NCBI GenBank assembly: GCA_018715855.1
Contig: DVKW01000044.1
Span: 1 to 22,556 of the forward strand
Length of the DNA: 22,556 nt
DNA from: Candidatus Galligastranaerophilus intestinigallinarum
Lineage (GTDB): Bacteria > Cyanobacteriota > Vampirovibrionia > Gastranaerophilales > Gastranaerophilaceae
Direction of reading: 5' to 3'
Within the stretch, counting starts at the first letter, position 1; each line of letters begins with the position of its first letter. Position numbers and translations under genes: made by a program. Of this stretch, positions 8,601 through 14,634 are shown piece by piece. The notes beneath the pieces were generated by a model, which ran no database searches, was not told the DNA's origin, and worked only from the letters and a program-made list of their open reading frames with translations.

Positions 8601-9820
8601 TTTTAAACGGCAAATTAAACAGAAGCGATGCGCCAATTGACAGATATTACAATTTCAAAATTTTCGATTATGAAAATATTGACCCTAATATAACAATATC
8701 TGCAACAGACAAAGAAACATTTACCCCGATAGGCTATTACAGGCTGTTTTCAAATGGCGACGGCTCTTATACTTTGGGCTTAACAAGATATAACAAACAG
8801 GTATTCAGAACCCAAGCAACCACTTTGGCTCAATATAACAACCAGCTTGCAATAGATGATATGGTAACAAGCCACCACACCTTGTTTGGCGAAAGAAAAC
8901 TTGCCCATGCAAGCTATAACAGGTTTGCATCCGCTACGCCAAACTTGGGGCCATACCAATACAGCCAGCAAGACGGCGGTTTATGGTTTAAATCTTATGC
9001 AGATTTGGAAAGATTATCCATGACGCAAGATTTAAACGTTCATAATACTGCCTATGGCGCAATCATTGGTGCAGATTTTCCGATTGTAAACCTTAAAGGC
9101 GGCTGGAAATTTATTCCAACCCCATACATAGGCTATAACGGCGCGCACCAATCTTTTAATGATGTAAGCGCTTATCAAACAGGCGGCCAATTGGGCTTTA
9201 TGGGCACATTTATGAAAAATCATTTCATAAGTTCTCACACAATTTATGGCGGCGGCTACTATAACGAAATGCATGTGGATAATGTTTTGGATAATACGGG
9301 CAACTGGTTCTGGGGCACGGCGCACAGGTTTGCATATAACTGGAACATTAAAAACCACTTTATAGTTCAGCCGACAGCTTTCATTTCATATAATATGTTC
9401 GGTGAACAAAATCTTCATTCGGATTTTGGTGATATGGGCATGAAATCAGGCATGTTAAACGGTATAAACATTGCACCGGGAATTAATTTTATATACGCTG
9501 AAAGAGATTGGAGCGCATATATAGGCGTTCAATATATGTATAACATTAATGAACAAGTTTCAGGCAGAGCGGGAAATGTTTATCTTCCAAATTTAGCTAT
9601 GCGCCACGGTTATATTCAATATGGAATTGGCGGCACAAAAAATATAAACGATGACCTTGCCGCATACGCACAAGTTATGTTCAGAAACGCAGGCAGAACG
9701 GGTGTTGCTTTCCAATTGGGGCTTCAATATTACTTTGATATCCATGAAATAGGCTCTAAAATTAAAAACGGCTATAATATAACCTTAAACAAAATAAAAA
9801 ATATTAAAAAAGAAAAATAA
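5693..9820 (+). CDS. Autotransporter adhesin with repetitive beta-helix passenger
   Basis: This 1375-residue protein is a type V secretion autotransporter. It has a Sec signal peptide (basic start, hydrophobic LWAAFATL, likely cleavage at AIA-AEY near 31). The passenger, about 32-1050, is rich in Asn, Thr, Gly and Ser. It is built of short 'GxLTLNGxTxxxxDxI' turns typical of a right-handed beta-helix and has essentially no cysteines apart from one near residue 99. From about residue 1095 (GGLWFKSY) to 1348 lies a barrel domain with alternating aromatic strands, ending FQLGLQYYF. The start is supported by GGAG at 5684-5687. Internal repeats include a 219-bp near-tandem duplication (7082-7519) and an 18-bp triplication (6506-6553). 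The chain continues 27 residues past the last barrel strand, which is unusual because classical autotransporters end on the aromatic residue. The ligand is unknown; surface adhesion is the usual role of such proteins. Confidence 0.9.
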   Translation: MRNKKRFVKSFLTKTMLWAAFATLNYNPAIAAEYTINNFNDLSSALNGENFGDNSAPSHLQNGDKVILGGSINADSSIGVAIDNVTINGGGDNSCVYSPTGNSIDGLITGVGTNIENINMQGFDNAIVVNSGNTLNFSNSALTGNETGILNNGTTNISNVSIMDGITNNGELSFSGNNNITNLNGEGTVSNSGNLILTNADVQGTYTQTSGSLGVVGETNFSDSNTNISGGSFAIGNTTGNTASATFNGTIEEGTQLTVNSGSTFKNSGNVTLNGGDTLNGGDTLNGSFEQSTGTLNLKGVTTNGKLSLNGGVVNVTGNQTLTGADTIGLGGDTIGSGVDLTVGATLTNNGGTINLDNKDSIANGGSISQTSGTINADNFATAADGGSLKVNDGSLKISSGGLTLNNANDNIADDATVDMQGNLTINNGSITLNTGDELNNSTITQNGGSLTISEISTGSATLNSASGNLTLDGATIEGNDTIAGTVNTTIGANGVKIQGTGEAGVTLTNEDTINGTVNQQGGNLSLAGVTTNGKLNSASGNLTLDGTTIEGNDTIAGTVNTTIGVNGVNIQGTGEAGVTLTDQDRINGQIKQTGGILNLNNAITDGHLYSESGNLNIKNSQTLLQGDFIDNVTVVTLDGNLNVNGANVTINDNDNLKSGSMNLTNGNLNLNNITTEKTNINATGGTLQLSGVELDNEKDNIEFGSNVTFDGDVNITKGNVEIDSADTLTTGTITLNQADGATATLGVDGLKTDAVNLDLQKGTLNIINNGLELNNPSDDIQKEIITNVDGNLTINEGKVLLNEDDSWKSGIVSVSSNGKLQFENFEATSNSDTTLKMDGAGSVTELLSSTVTFGNAENISDGTIAIDYDSGILIQSGSYNLSDMKTSGSISTINGGYENHTANTMTILNNTTPSVISNNDIKGDGFAAFGVDLYARNANKLQNSDVFKGTDLTLSDTNGTGEVYIADYVLNGKLNRSDAPIDRYYNFKIFDYENIDPNITISATDKETFTPIGYYRLFSNGDGSYTLGLTRYNKQVFRTQATTLAQYNNQLAIDDMVTSHHTLFGERKLAHASYNRFASATPNLGPYQYSQQDGGLWFKSYADLERLSMTQDLNVHNTAYGAIIGADFPIVNLKGGWKFIPTPYIGYNGAHQSFNDVSAYQTGGQLGFMGTFMKNHFISSHTIYGGGYYNEMHVDNVLDNTGNWFWGTAHRFAYNWNIKNHFIVQPTAFISYNMFGEQNLHSDFGDMGMKSGMLNGINIAPGINFIYAERDWSAYIGVQYMYNINEQVSGRAGNVYLPNLAMRHGYIQYGIGGTKNINDDLAAYAQVMFRNAGRTGVAFQLGLQYYFDIHEIGSKIKNGYNITLNKIKNIKKEK
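6506..6553 (+). repeat. 18-bp tandem repeat in autotransporter passenger
   Basis: ACATTAAATGGCGG(T/C)GAC occurs at 6506-6523 and 6524-6541, followed by a partial third copy from 6542. It encodes the hexapeptide repeat T-L-N-G-G-D. The two full copies differ at one base, which suggests recent slippage expansion without frame change. Confidence 0.85.
7082..7519 (+). repeat. 219-bp duplicated passenger module (73 residues)
   Basis: The segment starting AATTCAGCAAGCGGAAATCT at 7082 recurs at 7301, a period of exactly 219 bp. The first 139 bp or so of each copy are nearly identical, differing mostly at third positions. The remaining 80 bp are clearly related but diverged. A third, much older copy starts near 7520 (reading SESGNLN instead of SASGNLT). 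The period equals 73 codons, about three to four beta-helix turns. The copies begin near residues 464 and 537 of the autotransporter. Confidence 0.85.
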
Positions 9821-9825
9821 AAATT

Positions 9826-9852
9826 AAGGGGGTTTAAAAGCCCCCTTTTTTA
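9826..9852. terminator. Bidirectional intrinsic terminator between convergent genes
   Basis: AAGGGGG (9826-9832) pairs with CCCCCTT (9841-9847) across an 8-nt loop. T-rich tracts follow on both strands (TTTTTT rightward, TTAATTTTTATTT leftward). It lies between the autotransporter stop at 9820 and the stop of the leftward membrane-protein gene at 9855, so it probably ends both transcripts. Confidence 0.85.
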
Positions 9853-9854
9853 AT

Positions 9855-10886
9855 TTATTTTTTTTCGTATAAAAGTTTATTGTCGGATGAATAGATTTTT
9901 GTTTTTTCCCTTATAATGTCTTTTGTATAAGGGGTTTTTGAATATAAATTTTTATATTCCGCAAACAATGCGGCAGATTCAAATGCGCTTTTCTTTTCAT
10001 AATCAGATAAATTATTCCAAAAATCTTTATTTATGTAAAATTTATATTCATTTTCATTTAATTCATAATTATCATAAATTTTCTTTAATTCTTTTGTCAT
10101 TAAAACTTCCATATATGAAGGCCTGCCTTCTATTTGCGCCCTTTTTTCATCGTTTGCTATTGCATATGAAAAAATAACGGTTAAAGCGGCAAACAAAGCA
10201 ACAAATAAAACGGGTGTAAAAATGCTCCAAAATGTTGCCTGCTTTTTTTGGCTTTTGTGGAATTGTTCAATTGAATCATATTTTTTGTTTTTATACGCCC
10301 ATTCGTTTCCTTTAATTCCTAAAATTAAGCCGAAAAAAAGCCAAGCGGGGGTAAAAAACAAAGGAATAATTAAAAGGGCAATATATGTTTTATTAAAAAG
10401 CCCCCAAACAAATGTTCCAAAAAAAGCACCCCAATTAAATTTGTTTATTTCGCTTTTTTCTTGTTTGGATGTGATTTCACCCTTTTTAATCATAAAAAAC
10501 AATTGCGCCAAAATAACGGGCAAAGACAAAATAACCCCTGCCTGATAGTTTAATAAAGATGAAAACTGGCACAACAACAAAAAGGTTAAAATTGCGCAAA
10601 ATATTGAATTTTTGGGTTCAATGTTTTTAATGTCGGATATTCTTTTTGACATATTAAAAGCGGTTAAAATTGAAAAAATTAAGGATGCAATTATATATAA
10701 AATTAAATAAATGCTCCCTGCACTTATAAGGTCAGATAGCATATTTGTTGTTTGAAATTTTGGAAAAACAAACATTAAAAATAAAGAAGAAATAATTCCT
10801 ATAATTAAAAAATTTACAATGTAATTTCTTCTTGAAATGTACCCTTCGTTTGAAAAAAGCTTAATATCTTCATATAAATTGTTCAA
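9855..10886 (-). CDS. Integral membrane protein, DUF805-like plus DUF2628-like regions
   Basis: The 343-residue product appears to be a multi-pass inner-membrane protein of unknown function. The N-terminal part (about 1-135) resembles DUF805: a GYISRRNYIVNF opening matching the family's 'G-R-xxRxxYW' start, several hydrophobic helices, and an AFNMSKRISDI segment matching the family's KRxxDIG motif. The middle (about 145-225) resembles DUF2628: INKFNWGAFFGTFVWGLFNKTY, a double helix, then GIKGNEWAYKNKKY. A further helix near 225-245 is followed by a charged C-terminal domain of about 100 residues. The start is TTG at 10886, supported by GAGGG about 7 nt upstream; the nearby ATG is out of frame and meets a stop at once. 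It lies downstream of the LysM-like gene but is separated from it by a strong terminator, so it is probably transcribed on its own. Family assignments are by motif recall only. Confidence 0.75.
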   Translation of the reverse strand: MNNLYEDIKLFSNEGYISRRNYIVNFLIIGIISSLFLMFVFPKFQTTNMLSDLISAGSIYLILYIIASLIFSILTAFNMSKRISDIKNIEPKNSIFCAILTFLLLCQFSSLLNYQAGVILSLPVILAQLFFMIKKGEITSKQEKSEINKFNWGAFFGTFVWGLFNKTYIALLIIPLFFTPAWLFFGLILGIKGNEWAYKNKKYDSIEQFHKSQKKQATFWSIFTPVLFVALFAALTVIFSYAIANDEKRAQIEGRPSYMEVLMTKELKKIYDNYELNENEYKFYINKDFWNNLSDYEKKSAFESAALFAEYKNLYSKTPYTKDIIREKTKIYSSDNKLLYEKK

Positions 10887-10931
10887 AATTTTACCCTCAT
10901 AAACTAATAAATTTAGTTTATATTATTTTCC

Positions 10932-10976
10932 AAAAAAAGAAAACCGCAATTTATAAAAAGTTGCGGTTTTCTTTTA
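10932..10976. terminator. Strong intrinsic terminator hairpin (15-bp stem)
   Basis: AAAAGAAAACCGCAA (10935-10949) and TTGCGGTTTTCTTTT (10961-10975) are exact inverted repeats with an 11-nt loop. On the minus strand the stem follows the stop of the LysM-like gene (10987) and ends in a T-rich run, so it terminates that gene. No plus-strand gene reads into it from the left. Confidence 0.85.
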
Positions 10977-10986
10977 TTTTTTATTT

Positions 10987-11913
10987 TTATTCTTCTTCAA
11001 AATTGTTTATTTCATCTGCGGGAACTCTTACACCCGATGTTTGTGAGCCTGTGTAATCTTTGTAGCTGTTATGTTCGGGAACATCAGGGTTCCAGCCCCA
11101 AGTATATGAAAGGTCGTTATATTCTCTTAAAACACCGTCTTCAATGCCATAGGCGTCTTTAATTGTTTCTGTGCTTGTAACTTCGTTTGGCACAATATAA
11201 ACAAATTTGCCGTCTTCATCGATGTAAGTTGTGCCCAAAGCTTCCTGTTCTTTTTGTTTTTCTTTTAAAAAGTCAAGTTCTTTTTGAAGTTCATCTCTTT
11301 CTTCGCTTGTCAATCTGCCCTTTTCAAGTTTTTCTTGAAGGCCTGAAATGTCTTGTTCAAGAGGGCTGTAGCTTTCAGGAAGAACAATTTCTCCGACTTG
11401 TTCGGTTTTATCGCCCATTTGGTTGGCAATTAAAATTGCTTTTTCATCCACGCCCGTCCAATCGGAAACTTCTTCTATTGTGTGGTTCATAGCATCATAA
11501 TTTGCGCTTGCGGGGTCAAACCTTGTAATGTAATCGCCGCCTGCTTTAATGCCGCCTGCTATTGTTGCCGTTGCCATTAGCGTTGCAATTGCTTTCATTA
11601 ATCTTTCTCTTGCCGCTTGTTTCCTTTTTAATTCAGCTTGTCTGCGCTTTTGAAGGCGTTCTTTTTTTATTTCTGCTTCTGTTTTCGGCTTTGTTGCCAT
11701 AAAATCTGCAATATCGCCATCTTGATTAGTTCTTATTCTTGAAGTTTTGCTTCTTCTTCTTTTCATAAAATCAGGCAGGCTGATATCTTCATCTGCCGCC
11801 TTTTTGCCTTCATATCTTATAACTTGCCCTTTTTTTGCAGAAGAATCCTTTGCTCTAAATGAATAATCTTTTTCTTGATCATAAAAATTGCTTTGTGCGC
11901 TGTTTAATTTCAT
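10987..11913 (-). CDS. Membrane protein with LysM-like segments and basic cytoplasmic tail
   Basis: The 308-residue product is not a named family. Residues 1-105 are polar and very basic (KRRRSK at 51-56, then a Lys/Arg-rich helix at 82-106), with two short DFM motifs (49-50 region and 70-72). A weakly hydrophobic helix lies near 107-125 (IATLMATATIAGGIKAGG). After it come a LysM-like segment near 145-183 (TIEEVSDWTGVDEKAILIANQM), a charged coiled coil at 185-226, and a second, better LysM-like segment at 237-268 (YIVPNEVTSTETIKDAYG, then VLREYNDL). LysM domains bind N-acetylglucosamine polymers, so a peptidoglycan-binding exported C terminus with the basic part inside is a reasonable inference. 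The residues near the start (KDYSFRAK at 15-22) weakly recall the SPxFxG tag of neighbours. Start ATG at 11913, with AAGG about 11 nt upstream. Confidence 0.7.
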   Translation of the reverse strand: MKLNSAQSNFYDQEKDYSFRAKDSSAKKGQVIRYEGKKAADEDISLPDFMKRRRSKTSRIRTNQDGDIADFMATKPKTEAEIKKERLQKRRQAELKRKQAARERLMKAIATLMATATIAGGIKAGGDYITRFDPASANYDAMNHTIEEVSDWTGVDEKAILIANQMGDKTEQVGEIVLPESYSPLEQDISGLQEKLEKGRLTSEERDELQKELDFLKEKQKEQEALGTTYIDEDGKFVYIVPNEVTSTETIKDAYGIEDGVLREYNDLSYTWGWNPDVPEHNSYKDYTGSQTSGVRVPADEINNFEEE

Positions 11914-11924
11914 TTTCTATCCAA

Positions 11925-11946
11925 CCTTACTTCCTTACTTATTATA
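11925..11946 (-). promoter_or_regulatory. Putative promoter with tandem 8-bp repeat
   Basis: On the minus strand a perfect TATAAT (11946-11941) is followed by AAGTAAGG repeated twice without a gap (11940-11933 and 11932-11925). Transcription would start inside the repeat, about 20 nt before the ATG at 11913. The second copy also supplies the AAGG ribosome site. No convincing -35 is visible. Confidence 0.35.
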
Positions 11947-11991
11947 ATTAAAAAAAATCAGCTAAAAAAATTGCCCTTAAAATAATAAAAC

Positions 11992-12020
11992 TTGAAAAAA
12001 AATTATTTAGAAAATAAAAT
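11992..12020 (+). promoter_or_regulatory. Putative promoter giving a near-leaderless deaminase transcript
   Basis: TTGAAA (11992-11997), a 17-bp spacer and TAAAAT (12015-12020) each match consensus at five of six bases. The predicted transcript start is near 12027, only about 3 nt before the ATG at 12030. This fits the absence of any ribosome-binding site. The region is AT-rich, so a chance match is possible. Confidence 0.35.
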
Positions 12021-12029
12021 GTTAAAGCT

Positions 12030-12599
12030 ATGACAATAAGAACAACCAAAAACGAACTTTTTAAAAAATACGCAATAGACCCTTCCAAAATTTTAATTAA
12101 GGGTGAATTAATAAATACAAACGACAAAGAAGATGTAATATACAACCTTTTATATATTTATGAACTTTCAAAAAGCAATTTCAAAAAAGGGCTTATAACT
12201 TTGTCTTCTTATTCGGCAGCAATTGTGACAGATGATAATTCCGTTTACTTTGGGGTGAACCTTAACAACACAAGAAACGAAATTTCTTCTGTTTGCGCAG
12301 AAAGAAGCGCATTAATTGAAACTTACACAAAAAAAGTGGAAGAATTTAACCAAACGGGCAAATTTAACTGTAAAATTAAATATATTTTAATGAACTGTTA
12401 TATGGGCGAAAATGTTTTTTGGTCTGAAAAAATTACCCCTTGTGCAGATTGCCTTGCTTGGTTTAATACAGGCTCATACATTTCAAAAGATACAAAATTA
12501 ATTTACTTAAAAAAAGAAAACAACACCATTTATTTGAATGTTCAAAATTTATCTTCCTTTTTTGCCTTTAAGAAATTTAACCTATTCAAAACCTGTTGA
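12030..12599 (+). CDS. Cytidine-deaminase-like protein, catalytic N-terminal part (apparent frameshift)
   Basis: This frame encodes a zinc-dependent deaminase of the cytidine deaminase fold, which hydrolyses the amino group of cytidine or a related nucleoside. Signatures are GVNLNN (75-80), CAERSAL with zinc ligand Cys89 and catalytic Glu91, and PCADC with ligands Cys138 and Cys141. In the family's 'NxEN' motif the ribose-contacting Glu is Asn79 here, so substrate preference may differ. The family fold should end with an '(L)LPxxF' strand. In this frame the C terminus instead degenerates after NLSSF (about residue 178) and stops, while the +1 frame continues sensibly (FLPLRNLTYSKP) into a second deaminase-like domain. 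A run of six T at 12558-12563 is the likely shift point. Start ATG at 12030: an in-frame TAA lies at 12015-12017 and no ribosome site is visible. An N-terminal extension of about 50 residues precedes the deaminase core. Confidence 0.75.
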   Translation: MTIRTTKNELFKKYAIDPSKILIKGELINTNDKEDVIYNLLYIYELSKSNFKKGLITLSSYSAAIVTDDNSVYFGVNLNNTRNEISSVCAERSALIETYTKKVEEFNQTGKFNCKIKYILMNCYMGENVFWSEKITPCADCLAWFNTGSYISKDTKLIYLKKENNTIYLNVQNLSSFFAFKKFNLFKTC

Positions 12600-13095
12600 A
12601 ATTACAAATGAAATTAAAATAAATAAAACCGAATTAGCTAAAACGGTTGATATAAATGAATTAGAACTTATTGAACTTTATAATAAAACGTATTTGGCTT
12701 ATAAAAATAATTCCCTTTCAAATACATCGGGGCAAAATATTGCGGTCGGAATTATTTCAAACGGTGAAATATTTACTGCCAAAAAAGTGGATTTTTCAAA
12801 AAGATGGTTTATAGACCCGCTTTTGGCTGCTTCTTATAAAGCAATTGAAAAATTTGACGAAAAAACGGCAATTAAAGCCATTTGCTATTTGGGCGAAGAT
12901 TTCACAATAACGGAAACCAACCAAAAAAATTATGACGGGCTTATAAATGTAAAATCTTTAGGCAGGCTGAACACAAAATTTGCAAATTCAAAAACCCTTG
13001 TTTTAACTTATCAAAAAGACGGTTTGCACCTTGCAACAGTTGAAGATTATCTTCCAAGAGAATTTAAATTTATTCATAATTATGAGATAAAATAG
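12538..13095 (+). pseudogene. C-terminal, degenerate deaminase-like domain, in +1 frame to the preceding CDS
   Basis: This open frame (185 residues from its first ATG) most likely is the second half of the gene beginning at 12030, reached by a one-base shift at the six-T run 12558-12563. The ATG at 12538 has no ribosome site, lies inside the upstream coding frame, and makes residues that do not resemble a natural N terminus. From about residue 43 the frame follows the second domain of two-domain cytidine deaminases: an N-terminal helix, SGQNIAVGIISNGEIF in place of the substrate strand, DPLLAASYKAIEKF in place of the catalytic helix, and a terminal EDYLPREFKF matching the family's C-terminal 'LLPxxF' strand. 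The zinc-binding cysteines are absent, as in the non-catalytic C-terminal domain of the E. coli enzyme. A sequencing error, a real frameshift mutation or programmed shifting are all possible. Confidence 0.6.
12558..12563 (+). other. Six-T homopolymer, probable frameshift site
   Basis: CC-TTTTTT-GCC lies where the two deaminase frames diverge. With five T the reading is continuous from 12030 to 13095 (about 355 codons) and gives NLSSFLPLRNLTYSKP across the junction. That resembles the family's domain-ending strand and the second domain's own ending, DYLPREFKF. Confidence 0.55.
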
Positions 13096-13151
13096 CAAAA
13101 AAATGTGTTTAGTATCATTATAAATTTGTTTAATTAAGGAAAAACAACAAA

Positions 13152-13784
13152 ATGGCAAAAATTATACCCTTTAGGCCTGATTATTCAACTTCAAACAAGC
13201 CTGTTCAACAAAAAGACCCCATAGAATTTCCCGCAGACAGAGATTATTCCTGTTTATATCTGCACCCTGAAGCAGATTCATTTGAGCTTGAAGGAAACGA
13301 TTTTGAAGATGACATTGAACCTTCTTCTTATTCAATTCAAGAGGTTGTAGAATTGGCAGGCGAAAAAAGAACGGATGAAATTTTTGAAACTTTTCTTTCA
13401 AGAAAATCTAACGGTATAAAAGGCAAAATAAGCCCCCCTGAAGCGGATGCACCTTTGAAAGAAAGCCTTGCCGTTATTTGGGGCAAAGACAAAGATTCAA
13501 AAGAAACAAGAAAAGCAAAATTAAGCGAACTTTCAAGAACAAAAAGAGCATTTTTGGCGCTTGAAAGAGAAGCTTCCAAAAACCTTGAAGAAAAAACGGG
13601 CAAAAAAGCCAATATTAAAATAAAAGTTCGAACAGAAGATGATGAAGCATATTTAACGGATATTTTAGATGAGCAAATGAACTTTTATAAAAAAGACAGA
13701 ATTTCAGCAACAATTGGCTTAATTGGCCAAAAAATAAGCAGCAAATTTAATTCTTTTGCAGAAAAAATAACAAATGATGATTAA
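13152..13784 (+). CDS. Hypothetical charged protein
   Basis: I do not recognise this 210-residue protein. It has no signal peptide and no membrane helix, so it is probably cytoplasmic. The first 65 residues are acidic and Pro/Asp/Glu-rich and look partly disordered. They begin with the short hydrophobic-aromatic stretch IIPFRP. Residues 60-85 form a predicted helix (EVVELAGEKRTDEIFETFL). Residues 100-165 are Lys/Glu/Arg-rich and helical (KETRKAKLSELSRTKRAFLALEREASKNLEEK), and the C terminus may be amphipathic (ISATIGLIGQKISSKFNSFAEKI). The start is ATG at 13152 with AAGGA at 13136-13140, 11 nt upstream. It follows the deaminase gene by 56 bp on the same strand. Its stop overlaps the dgkA stop by 4 bp on the opposite strand. 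Confidence 0.7.
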   Translation: MAKIIPFRPDYSTSNKPVQQKDPIEFPADRDYSCLYLHPEADSFELEGNDFEDDIEPSSYSIQEVVELAGEKRTDEIFETFLSRKSNGIKGKISPPEADAPLKESLAVIWGKDKDSKETRKAKLSELSRTKRAFLALEREASKNLEEKTGKKANIKIKVRTEDDEAYLTDILDEQMNFYKKDRISATIGLIGQKISSKFNSFAEKITNDD

Positions 13785-14167
13785 ACGAAAGGCTTAATAA
13801 AATTAATAAGCCTTGGAACAAGCAATATAGCGGCAATTGCGGCAGATGAAATTGCACACAATAAAACAGCGCCTGCTGAAATATCTTTTGCAAATTTGCA
13901 AAGTCTTGAATATTTATTTTTGTAATAAGCGTCCATCACAAATTCTATAACTGAATTTACAAGTTCAGCCACCAAAACACAAGTATTTGTTGCAACAATA
14001 ATTGCAATTTCCATTCCTTTTGCTTTCAGTAAAAATGCCAAAGTTAAAACAAAAACGGCAATTACAATATGTTTTCTAAAGTTTTTTTGCGTTCTAAATG
14101 CAAGATACAGCCCGTTTGTTGCATGCATTGCGCTTTTTATAAAACTTTTAGATTGGTATTTTTTCAT
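13781..14167 (-). CDS. dgkA: Diacylglycerol/undecaprenol kinase (DgkA/UdpK family)
   Basis: This small trimeric membrane kinase phosphorylates undecaprenol or diacylglycerol with ATP, recycling the lipid carrier of envelope polymer synthesis. The 128-residue length and three hydrophobic helices (about 33-49, 54-74, 97-118) fit the family. The signature AELVNSVIEFVMD contains Glu68, Asn71, Glu75 and Asp79, and FAKDISAGAV contains Lys94-Asp95. The N-terminal AFRTQKNFRKH corresponds to the usual 'AFxxExNFRxH', so the normally conserved metal-site Glu (E28 in E. coli) appears to be Gln27. I cannot align this rigorously. Its ATG overlaps the ybeY stop (ATGA), which indicates translational coupling in the pgpH-ybeY-dgkA operon. 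Its stop overlaps that of the convergent hypothetical gene. Confidence 0.9.
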   Translation of the reverse strand: MKKYQSKSFIKSAMHATNGLYLAFRTQKNFRKHIVIAVFVLTLAFLLKAKGMEIAIIVATNTCVLVAELVNSVIEFVMDAYYKNKYSRLCKFAKDISAGAVLLCAISSAAIAAILLVPRLINFIKPFV

Positions 14168-14634
14168 AATAATTCAGCTATTACTTTTTCTTGAACCCCT
14201 ACAACAAAATTGTAATCTTCATTTGTTAAATGGTCAAACCCAAGTAAATGCAAAATTCCATGAGCTATAAGCGTTAAAATTTCTTTTTCTAAGCCTTCTT
14301 TTGCCTGTTTTTTGGCAGTATCAACAGAAATAAAAATTTCCCCAAGTTCCGCTGTTTTTCTGAAAACAAATTTGTTTTCATCATCTGCAAAAAGTGCAAA
14401 AGTTATAACGTCTGTTTCTTTGTCTTTGTTTCTGTATTCTTTGTTTATTTTTCTTATTTCAGGGTCACAAACAAAAACAATACCAAAAGATAATGTATTT
14501 ACATCAAAATCTTTAATTGCGGAATTTTTTTGAATTTCATCAATATTAAAAAGCAATTCCACAATTTTTGAAATTTTTCTTTTTAAAGATAATTTTACCC
14601 CGTAATTATCTTCAATTTGAACCTTTGTTTTCAT
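14164..14634 (-). CDS. ybeY: Endoribonuclease YbeY (rRNA maturation and quality control)
   Basis: YbeY is a zinc-dependent single-strand RNA endonuclease involved in 16S rRNA 3'-end maturation and ribosome quality control. The 156-residue length is normal. The zinc motif HGILHLLGFDH is complete with His125, His129 and His135. The conserved central motif NKEYRNKDKETDVITF (about 64-79) matches the family's 'N..yR..d.pTDVLSF'. The ATG at 14634 lies inside the 3' end of pgpH (23-bp overlap), and the stop overlaps the dgkA start by 4 bp. The order pgpH(yqfF)-ybeY-dgkA is conserved in Bacillus and relatives, which supports all three assignments. Confidence 0.95.
   Translation of the reverse strand: MKTKVQIEDNYGVKLSLKRKISKIVELLFNIDEIQKNSAIKDFDVNTLSFGIVFVCDPEIRKINKEYRNKDKETDVITFALFADDENKFVFRKTAELGEIFISVDTAKKQAKEGLEKEILTLIAHGILHLLGFDHLTNEDYNFVVGVQEKVIAELL

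Noticed and set aside
5980..9358. Several long open frames on the minus strand inside the autotransporter gene
   Set aside because: They are shadows of the repetitive, stop-poor plus-strand frame, with no ribosome sites and low-complexity translations.
12538..12560. ATG at 12538 as a genuine independent gene start
   Set aside because: It lies inside the upstream frame, has no ribosome site, and its first residues do not fit; the frameshift explanation joins two matching domains.
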